The translations under genes and the position numbers were made by a program. Under the pieces are notes generated by a model. It was not told where the DNA came from, did not search any database, and worked only from the letters and a program-made list of their open reading frames with translations. 64,000 bases of DNA from Anaerosphaera multitolerans (lineage in GTDB: Bacteria > Bacillota > Clostridia > Tissierellales > Peptoniphilaceae), in the NCBI RefSeq assembly GCF_004006535.1, contig NZ_RLIH01000001.1, positions 124,001 to 188,000 of the forward strand, in the 5' to 3' direction. This document shows, piece by piece, positions 1-7,750 of the stretch. Within the stretch, counting starts at the first letter, position 1, and each line of letters begins with the position of its first letter.

Positions 1-1142
1 ATACTACGGAAAAAAGTCATGAGATTATTTTAAAAAATATTAACAGGTCCGCTCTCTATTTGGGAGATATTGAAGGTGTGGGACCAAGGTACTGCCCTTC
101 TATAGAGGATAAGGTAATGAGGTTTAGAGATAAGGACAAACACCAGGTATTTATTGAACCAGAAGGACTTACCACTGATGAGATGTATATTCAAGGTGTA
201 TCCTCTTCCCTGCCTGAGGAAGTTCAAAATGAACTCTACCATGAAATAGAGGGATTGGAAAACTGTTATATTATGAGATCTGCCTATGCCATTGAATATG
301 ATGCCATAGATGCTACAGTGCTAAAGCGTACTCTTGAGCATATGGATATATGGGGTCTATTTTTTGCCGGTCAAATAAACGGATCTTCAGGTTATGAAGA
401 AGCGGCGGGACAAGGACTTGTGGCGGGCATTAATGCAGCTTTGAAAATTAAAGGTAAAGAACCTTTTATTTTAAACAGATCCGAGGCCTATATCGGTGTG
501 TTAATAGATGATTTAGTTACAAAAGGTGCCAAGGAGCCCTATAGAATGATGACGGCTCGAGCTGAATATAGACTTACACTAAGACAGGATAACGCAGATT
601 TAAGACTTACACAAAGGGGTTATGATGTAGGCTTGGTAAGCGAGGAGAAATATGAGAGATTTCTCTATAGAAAAGAAAATATTGAAAGAGAAATAGAAAG
701 AGTTAGAAATATAAAAATAAATCCTTCTGACTTAAACAATAAAACCCTAGTGGAAATAGGATCCTCCCCTATTAAAAATCCTCAAAGTCTTTTAGAGTTA
801 ATTAGAAGACCTGAACTTAACTATGAAAAAGTAAAGGTATTTGACCCTCAAAGACCTGAACTTAGAATGGATATTATAGAAGAAGTGGAAACGGAAATAA
901 AGTATGAGGGCTATATTAAAAAGCAGCAAATGCAGATAAATCAATTTAAAAAATTGGAGAATAAGAAGTTAAGCCTTGATTTAGATTATTCTAAAATAGA
1001 CGGCCTAAGACTTGAAGCCAGAGAAAAGCTACAGAAGATAAAACCTGAATCCATAGGACAGGCCTCAAGAATTTTAGGAGTCTCCCCTGCTGATATAAAT
1101 GTGCTTTTAATATATTTAGAACAGTTAAGGAGATTAAAATGA
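1..1142 (+). CDS. mnmG: tRNA uridine-5-carboxymethylaminomethyl modification enzyme MnmG, C-terminal part
   Basis: MnmG (GidA) is the FAD-dependent partner of MnmE and makes the cmnm5U34 modification in the tRNA anticodon. The gene enters from the left edge in frame 3 (first whole codon at 3), so the N-terminal FAD-binding region is missing. What remains has hallmark family segments: [25 protein letters not shown], the [14 protein letters not shown] flavin segment and the [17 protein letters not shown] helical region. The C-terminal MnmE-binding helical domain ends normally. Its stop overlaps the rsmG start (ATGA), the usual chromosomal gene order near oriC in Firmicutes. Identification is secure. 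Confidence 0.97.
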   Translation, partial: TTEKSHEIILKNINRSALYLGDIEGVGPRYCPSIEDKVMRFRDKDKHQVFIEPEGLTTDEMYIQGVSSSLPEEVQNELYHEIEGLENCYIMRSAYAIEYDAIDATVLKRTLEHMDIWGLFFAGQINGSSGYEEAAGQGLVAGINAALKIKGKEPFILNRSEAYIGVLIDDLVTKGAKEPYRMMTARAEYRLTLRQDNADLRLTQRGYDVGLVSEEKYERFLYRKENIEREIERVRNIKINPSDLNNKTLVEIGSSPIKNPQSLLELIRRPELNYEKVKVFDPQRPELRMDIIEEVETEIKYEGYIKKQQMQINQFKKLENKKLSLDLDYSKIDGLRLEAREKLQKIKPESIGQASRILGVSPADINVLLIYLEQLRRLK

Positions 1143-1834
1143 CTTTGGAGAAAAAAATAAAGGACTTTGGATTAGAGCCTAAAAATGTAAATAAACTAAT
1201 AAGATATAAAGAGCTATTACTTCAATGGAATGAGAAAATGAACTTAACCGCTATTACAGATAGTGATGAAGTAGATGTGAAACATTTTTTAGACTCCCTT
1301 TCCCTTTTTAAAACCAAGTATTTTAATGGAGCGGAAAGTGTAATAGACATAGGTACCGGCGCGGGATTTCCGGGATTGGTCTTGAAAATCTATAATGAGG
1401 ATTTAAAAATCACCCTTGTGGATTCTCTAAATAAAAGACTGGGATTTTTAAAAGAAGTTATTGAAGAGTTGGACTTACAAGATATTGAAAGGGTTCACGG
1501 AAGAGCTGAGGAGCTGGGAAGAAAACCGGAATACAGAGAACAGTTTGACATTGCAACGTCAAGAGCTGTTGCCAATCTATCTACCCTTCTGGAATATGAC
1601 CTTCCCTTCGTAAAAGAAGGAGGATATTTTATAGCAATGAAGGGTCCGGAGTTTTTAATGGAGTTGGAAAAAGCAAAGTCGGCTATGGATATATTGGGAG
1701 GAGAATTAAAAGAAGTTATTGAAGTTAGGCTTCCCATGGACATTACTCACTATCTAATAGTAATAAAAAAAATAAAAAAAACACCTAAAAAATACCCTAG
1801 AGGCGGAGGAAAACCTAAAAATAGACCTTTATAG
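1139..1834 (+). CDS. rsmG: 16S rRNA (guanine527-N7)-methyltransferase RsmG
   Basis: RsmG (GidB) uses SAM to make m7G527 in 16S rRNA. The protein is 231 residues, the normal family length. Visible motifs are the substrate-side NLTAIT (about 35-40), the Rossmann SAM motif [10 protein letters not shown] (70-79), and TSRAVANL (about 141-148). The basic tail [19 protein letters not shown] is typical of Gram-positive RsmG. The start overlaps the mnmG stop by 4 bp, implying translational coupling. A short hairpin lies right over its stop codon. Confidence 0.97.
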   Translation: MTLEKKIKDFGLEPKNVNKLIRYKELLLQWNEKMNLTAITDSDEVDVKHFLDSLSLFKTKYFNGAESVIDIGTGAGFPGLVLKIYNEDLKITLVDSLNKRLGFLKEVIEELDLQDIERVHGRAEELGRKPEYREQFDIATSRAVANLSTLLEYDLPFVKEGGYFIAMKGPEFLMELEKAKSAMDILGGELKEVIEVRLPMDITHYLIVIKKIKKTPKKYPRGGGKPKNRPL

Positions 1835-1857
1835 ACGACATTGAATATGTCGTCTAT
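1831..1857 (+). terminator. Hairpin at the 3' end of rsmG
   Basis: An 11-bp perfect stem (1831-1841 with 1847-1857) and a 5-nt loop overlap the rsmG stop codon. Only a weak T-rich tail follows, so it may act as a leaky terminator or a 3' stabiliser between the mnmG-rsmG unit and the parAB unit. Confidence 0.6.
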
Positions 1858-1858
1858 A

Positions 1859-1887
1859 TTTGCATTAGGGGGAAATTGAAGTATAAT
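1859..1887 (+). promoter_or_regulatory. Candidate promoter of the parAB unit
   Basis: TATAAT at 1882-1887 lies 17 bp downstream of TTTGCA (1859-1864), a 4/6 match to the -35 consensus. It sits just after the rsmG hairpin and just before the first parS-like palindrome (1900-1915), so ParB bound there would lie over the early transcribed region. Confidence 0.5.
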
Positions 1888-1899
1888 AACTATAAGGAA

Positions 1900-1915
1900 T
1901 GCTCCACGTGGAGCG
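1900..1915. other. parS: parS-like centromere site 1
   Basis: TGCTCCACGTGGAGCG is one base short of the perfect 16-bp palindrome TGCTCCACGTGGAGCA. It keeps the CACGTG core of the Bacillus parS consensus TGTTTCACGTGAAACA and differs in the flanking arms. A second copy lies at 2244-2259 and parA-parB follow directly, the classical setting for chromosomal parS. ParB binding itself is inferred. Confidence 0.75.
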
Positions 1916-1939
1916 AAATATAATTTAAGTGGTGTTTAT

Positions 1940-2263
1940 ATGGATGAGGATAGATTTAAAAAAGTGGTTATAAACTTAACTGAAAGATTGGACTTAGATG
2001 TGGGAATCAATCCTGAAACAAAGGAAGAAGGAATTAATATAAAAAACATTCCCACCTCCTTTGACGTGGAATTTATACAGGAACATAAATCAAAAATAAT
2101 TCCAATTATAAAAGAATTAAAATCTAAGCATGTGCAACTAAACATTTCCCTAGAAGAAGAACTGTATAAAGGTCTTTTGGAAAAATCAGAAATAAGGGGA
2201 GAAAAGATTGAAGATTATATAGTGGAGATACTAAAAAATGAAATGCTCTACGTGGAGCATTAG
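1940..2263 (+). CDS. Small ribbon-helix-helix-like protein preceding parA
   Basis: This 107-residue protein is not assigned to a named family with confidence. The C-terminal half (VQLNISLEEELYKGLL then about 20 residues of helix) looks like a ribbon-helix-helix fold: an alternating beta strand followed by two helices, as in small DNA-binding regulators. The N-terminal half is charged with no obvious motif. The gene lies between two parS-like sites, the second overlapping its last codons, and is 13 bp upstream of parA in the same orientation. That makes an accessory or regulatory role in the ParAB system a reasonable inference. The ribosome site is weak (AAGTGGTG). Confidence 0.7.
   Translation: MDEDRFKKVVINLTERLDLDVGINPETKEEGINIKNIPTSFDVEFIQEHKSKIIPIIKELKSKHVQLNISLEEELYKGLLEKSEIRGEKIEDYIVEILKNEMLYVEH
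2244..2259. other. parS: parS-like centromere site 2
   Basis: TGCTCTACGTGGAGCA differs by one base from the palindrome TGCTCCACGTGGAGCA. It is embedded in the final codons of the small gene upstream of parA, where the coding sequence reads MLYVEH. The first copy is 344 bp upstream. Confidence 0.7.
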
Positions 2264-2276
2264 GTGAGGAGGTATT

Positions 2277-3029
2277 ATGGCTAAGGTAATTACGGTTTTT
2301 AATCAAAAGGGTGGCGTTGGAAAGACCACTACAGTAGTAAACCTATCTGCAGCACTTGCTAAATTAAAGAAAAAAGTTTTAGTGATAGACTTAGACCCTC
2401 AGGCCAATGCCACAAGCGGTTTTGGAATTGAAAAAGACAATGAAAAAAACATTTATGATTTGTTAATTGAATCGGACAAAGATGTAATTCAAGCTACAGG
2501 GATTAAAAATTTAGACATTATACCTTCCAGCTCAGATTTAGCAGGTGTTGAAATTGAAATTTCAAATATGGATAATTGGCAGTACTTGTTAAAGGAGAAG
2601 TTAAAGGGATTGATTGAAGATTATGATTACTGCTTTATAGATTCTCCTCCTTCTCTAGGTGTGCTTTCAATGATGTCGTTAGTATCATCTGATAGTATAT
2701 TAATACCTGTACAAAGTGAGTACTATGCTTTAGAGGGTGTGGGACAACTTATGAATACAATAACTTTGGTAAATGAAAATTTCAATCCTGACATAAAAAT
2801 TGAAGGTGTAGTTATGTGTATGTATGATAGTAGAACAAATTTATCAGTTCAAGTTAGCGAAGAAGTTAAAGCCTTTTTTGAAGACTTGGTTTATAATACT
2901 ACTATACCAAGAAATGTAAGGTTGGCTGAGGCACCCAGTCATGGTATGACAGTTTTTGAATATGACAGATTTTCCAAGGGAGCTAGAAGTTATATGAAGT
3001 TAGCTAAAGAATTTTTAAGTAGAGAATAG
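2277..3029 (+). CDS. parA: Chromosome-partitioning ATPase ParA (Soj)
   Basis: ParA is a deviant Walker A ATPase that forms ATP-dependent dimers on nucleoid DNA and moves ParB-parS complexes. The 250-residue protein has the deviant Walker A KGGVGKTT (11-18), the Walker A' segment DLDPQANAT (38-46) and the Walker B-like YCFIDSPPSLG. It lacks the N-terminal HTH extension of plasmid ParA, so it is the chromosomal Soj type. It begins with ATG after a GTGAGGAGG ribosome site and is followed 8 bp later by parB. Confidence 0.96.
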   Translation: MAKVITVFNQKGGVGKTTTVVNLSAALAKLKKKVLVIDLDPQANATSGFGIEKDNEKNIYDLLIESDKDVIQATGIKNLDIIPSSSDLAGVEIEISNMDNWQYLLKEKLKGLIEDYDYCFIDSPPSLGVLSMMSLVSSDSILIPVQSEYYALEGVGQLMNTITLVNENFNPDIKIEGVVMCMYDSRTNLSVQVSEEVKAFFEDLVYNTTIPRNVRLAEAPSHGMTVFEYDRFSKGARSYMKLAKEFLSRE

Positions 3030-3037
3030 GTGGTAGG

Positions 3038-3886
3038 ATGGCTAAGAAAACGGGTTTAGGTAGAGGTATCAACAACTTTATAAAAGATACACAGGCTGTG
3101 GAGAAAATACTAAATCAGGAAAGTGATCAAGGGCTTCAAAAGATCTCCATGGATTTAATTGAAGTAAATGAAAATCAAGCTCGAAAGTATTTTGACGAAA
3201 CTGCTTTAGAGGAATTGTCGGATTCCATAAGAGAATATGGAGTGATTCAGCCCATTCTATTGAGAAAGATGGGGAAAAAATACCTGATTATAGCCGGGGA
3301 GAGAAGATATAGAGCTGCTACAATGGCAGGATTGACTGAAATACCGGCAGTGGTAAAGGAAATAGACAGCGAAGAGGCAGATAAGATTTCCCTGATTGAA
3401 AATGTTCAGAGAAAGGACTTAAATCCTATTGAGGAAGCTTTGGGATATAAGAAAGTGATAGATGAATATAGCCTTACTCAAGAGGAATTGGCAAAGGCTT
3501 TGGGGAAAAGCAGACAGTACATTGGAAATACAATTAGACTTTTAAAATTAGATAGTAGAGTGGTGGATTTGCTATTAAACAACTCACTTTCAGTTTCCCA
3601 TGGGAAATTGTTACTTTCCATTAAAGATGGAGATAAACAGTTTAAGGAAGCTATGAGAATAGTAAATAGCGGAAGCACTGTTAAAGAAACTACAAAGATA
3701 TTTGAAAGAGAGAAGAAACCGGAAAGAACAGATGTTTTTAAAGAAAAAGTGAGAAGAGAATTATCTGATATTTTGGGAACTAAGGTCAATTTTAAAGAAA
3801 AGGGAAGAACTAAAAAAATAGAAATTGAATATTATTCTGATGAAGATCTTTCAAGGATCTATGAAACTATTTTAAGGAGTGAATAG
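3038..3886 (+). CDS. parB: Chromosome-partitioning CTPase ParB (Spo0J)
   Basis: ParB binds parS, loads as a CTP-dependent DNA clamp and spreads. The 282-residue protein has the N-terminal Lys/Arg-rich ParA-activating peptide (MAKKTGLGRGI), the CTP-binding domain with GERRYRAA (87-94) and ENVQRKDLNPIEEA, and a central helix-turn-helix (about 146-170, LTQEELAKALGKSRQYIGN). A C-terminal dimerisation region closes the protein. It is co-transcribed with parA. The nearby parS-like palindromes are its probable targets. Confidence 0.96.
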   Translation: MAKKTGLGRGINNFIKDTQAVEKILNQESDQGLQKISMDLIEVNENQARKYFDETALEELSDSIREYGVIQPILLRKMGKKYLIIAGERRYRAATMAGLTEIPAVVKEIDSEEADKISLIENVQRKDLNPIEEALGYKKVIDEYSLTQEELAKALGKSRQYIGNTIRLLKLDSRVVDLLLNNSLSVSHGKLLLSIKDGDKQFKEAMRIVNSGSTVKETTKIFEREKKPERTDVFKEKVRRELSDILGTKVNFKEKGRTKKIEIEYYSDEDLSRIYETILRSE

Positions 3887-3888
3887 TT

Positions 3889-4770
3889 GTGCGTTATTTT
3901 AATATGTACTTGGTAAATGCCTTTACTGACAGAGCTTATAACGGCAATGCCACGGGGGTAATCCTCTGTAACGAGAAGATGGACGATGAGGAAATGCAAA
4001 ATATTGCTAAGGACTTAAATCAATCTGAAACTGTATTTATAAATAAAGTAGATACAGATGTCTATGCTACAAGATTTTTCACGCCGGAAAGAGAGATAAA
4101 CCTTTGCGGTCACGCTACAATTGCCACTTTTTATGCAATGGGTGAAAACGAATATTTAAGGCCTATGGATAAGGGAATTAAAAAGGTTATACAACATACG
4201 AAATGTGGTAAAATTCCCGTTGAATTGGAATATGAAAACAGAAGGGTTCAAAATGTATATATGATGTTAAATCCTCAAATTGTAAGGAAAAGCATAGAGA
4301 CAGAAGAAATAGCCGAGGCTTTAAATCTATCGATGGAGGACATAGGCTATAAAGATTATGATCTTAAGCCTGAAAAGGTGGAAACAGGCGGATCGGATGT
4401 AGTAATTCCAGTTAAATCCATAGATGTAATACAAAAATTAAAACCCGACTATGAAAAAATATATAAACTTTCCAAAAGAGAGGATGTAGTAAGTTTCCAA
4501 GTTTTTACTTTGGAATCGGAAAACAAGGTGAGACAGAGAACTTTCTCTCCTTCAATAGGTGTAAATGAGGAAGCGGGTTCAGGTACTTCCACAGGAGCTA
4601 CCTTGTTTTATATTATGAAGTATGTAGATCCAGATATAAAAAAGATAATATCCACTCAAGGTATTGAAATAAATAGGAAATCCAAACTGACAGCTGAAAT
4701 GATTTCAGAAGGCACCGTCAAAGTAGGCGGAAGAGCATATGTATTTATGAACGGTGTTTTAAATATTTAG
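3889..4770 (+). CDS. PhzF-family isomerase
   Basis: This is a PhzF/DapF-fold enzyme of 293 residues. The family includes phenazine-biosynthesis isomerases and many housekeeping members of unknown substrate. Family landmarks are the N-terminal VNAFTDRAYNGNATGV, the QSETVFI loop with the catalytic-type Glu (E47), LCGHATIATF (72-81), and the C-terminal GSGTSTGATLF substrate loop. The start is GTG at 3889 behind AAGGAGTG, only 2 bp after the parB stop, so it is probably in the parAB operon. No phenazine genes are nearby and the substrate is unknown. Confidence 0.88.
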   Translation: MRYFNMYLVNAFTDRAYNGNATGVILCNEKMDDEEMQNIAKDLNQSETVFINKVDTDVYATRFFTPEREINLCGHATIATFYAMGENEYLRPMDKGIKKVIQHTKCGKIPVELEYENRRVQNVYMMLNPQIVRKSIETEEIAEALNLSMEDIGYKDYDLKPEKVETGGSDVVIPVKSIDVIQKLKPDYEKIYKLSKREDVVSFQVFTLESENKVRQRTFSPSIGVNEEAGSGTSTGATLFYIMKYVDPDIKKIISTQGIEINRKSKLTAEMISEGTVKVGGRAYVFMNGVLNI

Positions 4771-4772
4771 AG

Positions 4773-5204
4773 GTGATAACTATTAGCAGAAGAAAAAAGA
4801 GAAAAAATGCAATAGACAATAAATTGTTTATTATTATATTTTTTATATTACTTTTATTTCTATCCTACAAGGTAATAGGGAGCAGGAATAAAATTGTAAA
4901 TTTTGACATAAAGGACACTTCTTATGTGGAACTTATAAGTTTTGAAAAAAACACTATGAAAACTATAAAAGACAATGTTAAATTAAGAGGAATTATAACT
5001 AAGATAAATGGATTAAAAGGTGAAGAAGTCAATATGGAAAATGAGGGCTTAAGTGCAATGGACTTTATAAACATCTATGATAAAAGTTTTAAAAAGACAG
5101 TTGTGGGAAGAAATAACAATTATTTAAAAATTAATGATAAGTGGTACAAGCTGGATTCCAGAAGTTCCAAAAATTTTGAAAATATATTTAACCAGTATAA
5201 TTAA
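4773..5204 (+). CDS. Small single-pass membrane protein
   Basis: This unrecognised protein of about 140 residues has a very basic N-terminus (SRRKKRKN), one hydrophobic membrane segment (about residues 18-36) and an extracellular-type lysine-rich domain with no known motif. The start is uncertain. GTG at 4773 is the only standard start but lies within the best ribosome site, AGGTGAT (4771-4777). An in-frame ATT at 4782 has ideal spacing and may be the real start. It follows the PhzF-like gene by 2 bp and ends in a bidirectional terminator. Confidence 0.65.
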   Translation: MITISRRKKRKNAIDNKLFIIIFFILLLFLSYKVIGSRNKIVNFDIKDTSYVELISFEKNTMKTIKDNVKLRGIITKINGLKGEEVNMENEGLSAMDFINIYDKSFKKTVVGRNNNYLKINDKWYKLDSRSSKNFENIFNQYN

Positions 5205-5233
5205 AAAAGATTAGGTCGACCTAATCTTTTTTT
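5203..5233. terminator. Bidirectional rho-independent terminator
   Basis: A perfect palindrome centred on GTCGAC is flanked by a run of A on the left and a run of T on the right, so it can terminate both converging units. It overlaps the stop codons of the small membrane protein and of the aminotransferase. Confidence 0.9.
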
Positions 5234-6351
5234 ACTATATCGGATTTTAAAAAAGTTTCATAGAGGGAAGCCTTTGTCTTTACATTTAACTCTTTAAAAA
5301 CTTCATCTAGAGCAATGTAAAGTTCTTTAAAGTTTTGAAGGCTGATATTATTTCCCATATGTCCTATTCTAAATATGGATTCTGCATTTTGCGCCACACC
5401 CTTTGAAATTATAATATCCCTTTTAATAAGCCCTTTAAGAATGTCGCTGCTTTTAATGTTTTCAGGTGTTTTAACTGCAGTAAGGGTATTTGAAAGGCTG
5501 TCTTTGGCAAAAAGTTCAAAACCGCACTTAGTAAATATCTCTCTTGTTTCCAAGGCATAATCCCTGTGAATTTTTACAAAGTCCCTTTGCAAAACCAAGT
5601 CCAAAGCCCTATCAAGAGCATATACTAAATTTTCATTAAAGGTATAGGGAAAAGGAGCTCCTTTAAAATCATAGGAGTTTTCAAAATTCAAATAATAACT
5701 TGGAATTTTGCTCTTTCGGTTTTTAATTTTAGCTTTGGCAGCTTCGGATATTGTAATTAAAGTAAGTCCTACAGGAGCGGAAATGCACTTTTGACTTCCT
5801 GCAATAAGTACGTCAATATTAAAATCGTCAAAGTTAATAAACTCTCCTCCCACAGATGAGACTGCATCAACTACAGTAAGGATGTCGTATTTTTTCAATA
5901 GACTACAAATGGACTTTATGTCATTGGTTATTCCAGTGGGTGTTTCACAGTGTACCATTGTGGCTATTGAAAAGTCGTTGTGATTTTTTAAAAAGTTTTC
6001 AAGTTTTTCTAAGTTTATTCCTCTTTGGAAATCATCTTCATACCTATAGGCAGTTCCACCATAACCTTCAACATAACTTGCAAATCCTTCTCCAAAGAAA
6101 CCGTTGTAAATTACCAACACTTTTTCGCCTTTTTCCATAAGAGAACATATAGAGGCTTCCAGTCCTAAAATAGCCTCTCCAAGCATAATAAAACTTCTGG
6201 CGTCAGTATTTACCAACTTTGAAATTTTTCTTTCAACAGACCTGTGAAATTTTTCGTAATTAGGATCTAAGTCGGGATTGGTTTTAGACTGTCCCATCTT
6301 TTCCATTACACTTTCATCGATATATGTCGGTCCGGCACATAGTATTTTCAT
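5221..6351 (-). CDS. Pyridoxal-phosphate class V aminotransferase
   Basis: This fold-type I, class V aminotransferase of 376 residues belongs to the alanine-glyoxylate / serine-pyruvate group. It begins MKILCAGPTYIDESV, like small serine/alanine-glyoxylate transaminases. PLP contacts are visible: the LGEAILGLEAS loop, VVDAVSSVGG with D162, and AGSQKCISAPVG with the Schiff-base K188. The reading frame is open further upstream, but ATG at 6351 is chosen because it has AGGGTGAT at the right distance. No neighbouring pathway genes identify the substrate. Confidence 0.88.
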   Translation of the reverse strand: MKILCAGPTYIDESVMEKMGQSKTNPDLDPNYEKFHRSVERKISKLVNTDARSFIMLGEAILGLEASICSLMEKGEKVLVIYNGFFGEGFASYVEGYGGTAYRYEDDFQRGINLEKLENFLKNHNDFSIATMVHCETPTGITNDIKSICSLLKKYDILTVVDAVSSVGGEFINFDDFNIDVLIAGSQKCISAPVGLTLITISEAAKAKIKNRKSKIPSYYLNFENSYDFKGAPFPYTFNENLVYALDRALDLVLQRDFVKIHRDYALETREIFTKCGFELFAKDSLSNTLTAVKTPENIKSSDILKGLIKRDIIISKGVAQNAESIFRIGHMGNNISLQNFKELYIALDEVFKELNVKTKASLYETFLKSDIVKKD

Positions 6352-6436
6352 ATAATCACCCTTTACTATGGTACCATAATTAATAGCAATTGAAAAAGGG
6401 AAAATCCTACTATATAATGAAATTGAGGTGATAAAT

Positions 6437-6757
6437 TTGGCAAAGTTTTTAAAAATAGAATTGTTCATTCCGGAGGAATATGTAGTAAAATTAGCCAATG
6501 CACTTAATGAAAACAGCATACTTAAATATGGAAATTATGATTACGTATTTACTACTTCCAAGGTAGTTGGAAATTTCAGACCTATTGAAGGTGCCAATCC
6601 CAATATTGGAGAAATTGGGGTAGTAAGTGAAGTAGATGAAGTAAAAATGGAATTTAGGATAGTTGAAGAGGATTTAGAAGAAGTAAAGAAAATTGTAGAG
6701 TTAATTCATCCCTATGAGGAGCCGGTAGTAAATATAATAAAACTGGTAAGCTGGTAG
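6437..6757 (+). CDS. NIF3/YqfO-type CutA-like domain protein
   Basis: This small protein (about 106 residues) corresponds to the ferredoxin-fold insert domain of NIF3/YqfO-type proteins, without their metal-binding halves. Landmarks are KIELFIPEEYVVKLANAL at the N-terminus and the closing HPYEEPVVNII motif. TTG at 6437 is chosen as start because GAGGTGAT (6425-6432) is its ribosome site; the GTG at 6428 is part of that site. Its function is unknown. It is divergent from the aminotransferase and ends in a bidirectional terminator. Confidence 0.82.
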   Translation: MAKFLKIELFIPEEYVVKLANALNENSILKYGNYDYVFTTSKVVGNFRPIEGANPNIGEIGVVSEVDEVKMEFRIVEEDLEEVKKIVELIHPYEEPVVNIIKLVSW

Positions 6758-6772
6758 GGGACTTAATATATT

Positions 6773-6807
6773 AAAAAATAGATTTAGAAATTTCTAAATC
6801 TATTTTT
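6773..6807. terminator. Bidirectional rho-independent terminator
   Basis: A long perfect inverted repeat (stem GATTTAGAAA / TTTCTAAATC extended by A and T runs) lies between the converging NIF3-like and deacetylase genes. Confidence 0.88.
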
Positions 6808-7633
6808 AGCTTTGTCCATTTTTTAAAAACCTAATTTTATTTTCAATATTAGTAGATGGTTTTATATGAAATCTTTTTATTTTATAGGGATTTAAATTTT
6901 TAAAGGAGCTTGCTCTTTTATTGCCGCCTATAAAACCGATTTTTAAGCCTGATTCCCTTACTGCATCTAAGACAATATCATTTACCATAGCGCCAGGATA
7001 GGCAATGGCATTTGGAAAAACGGAAGTGTGTTCATAGATTAAATTATTATTCCAAATTAAATCGTTTTTAACTTTTTCAAAATACTCTTCATCACTTTCT
7101 TCTTCCAGTTTTTCACTTAACCAGGTTTTGCCCTTATTAGGACCGTCAAGGAACAAATCATGTAGGTTGTAAGTGTGACTTTCAATATTAAAATGTCCTG
7201 ATTCGCTCATTTTTTGAACTTGTTCCCAATTTAAATAACCGCTTTTTTCGCCAATATAGGAGCCTATTAAAAATACAGTGGCTTTGGCATCATACTTTTC
7301 CAAAATTGGCAAAACATTGGTATAATTATCTTCGTATCCGTCATCAAAAGTGATAAGAACGGAATTGTCGGGCAATTTAGTATTATTGTCTACGGCATTT
7401 GCAATTTCCTCAGTAGAAAGAAAGTGAAATCCGCTTTCCTTTAAACTTTTAACCATGTGTTCAAAGTTATTACAACTGATGATGTATTCATTATTTGTAG
7501 GGTTTTCATCCCTGATACTGTGGTAAGTAATTACCGGAATGGTATTGTCACCTACGGTTTTAAATTTATAATTATATATAGTTATAAGTAGTAAAAGTAC
7601 TACTAGTGAAAGTAAAATAATTTTCTTTTTCAT
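6806..7633 (-). CDS. Polysaccharide deacetylase (NodB domain), membrane-anchored or secreted
   Basis: This carbohydrate esterase family 4 protein of 275 residues has an N-terminal hydrophobic segment (about 4-20) that anchors or exports it. The NodB core carries TFDDGYED with metal ligands D97 and D98, and SHTYNLHDL with the H153/H158 pair. Such enzymes remove acetyl groups from peptidoglycan or other surface glycans. The start has a weak AGGATATT ribosome site. The family call is firm and the exact substrate is unknown. Confidence 0.9.
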   Translation of the reverse strand: MKKKIILLSLVVLLLLITIYNYKFKTVGDNTIPVITYHSIRDENPTNNEYIISCNNFEHMVKSLKESGFHFLSTEEIANAVDNNTKLPDNSVLITFDDGYEDNYTNVLPILEKYDAKATVFLIGSYIGEKSGYLNWEQVQKMSESGHFNIESHTYNLHDLFLDGPNKGKTWLSEKLEEESDEEYFEKVKNDLIWNNNLIYEHTSVFPNAIAYPGAMVNDIVLDAVRESGLKIGFIGGNKRASSFKNLNPYKIKRFHIKPSTNIENKIRFLKNGQS

Positions 7634-7750
7634 AATATCCTCGACATTTTTAATTATTGTTAAATTTTATCATATGTATGTGAAAATTGAAAATTTAAAA
7701 ATGTTCCTATGAAATAAGGTATAATGTATTTGAATTTTAAAGGAGATAAT

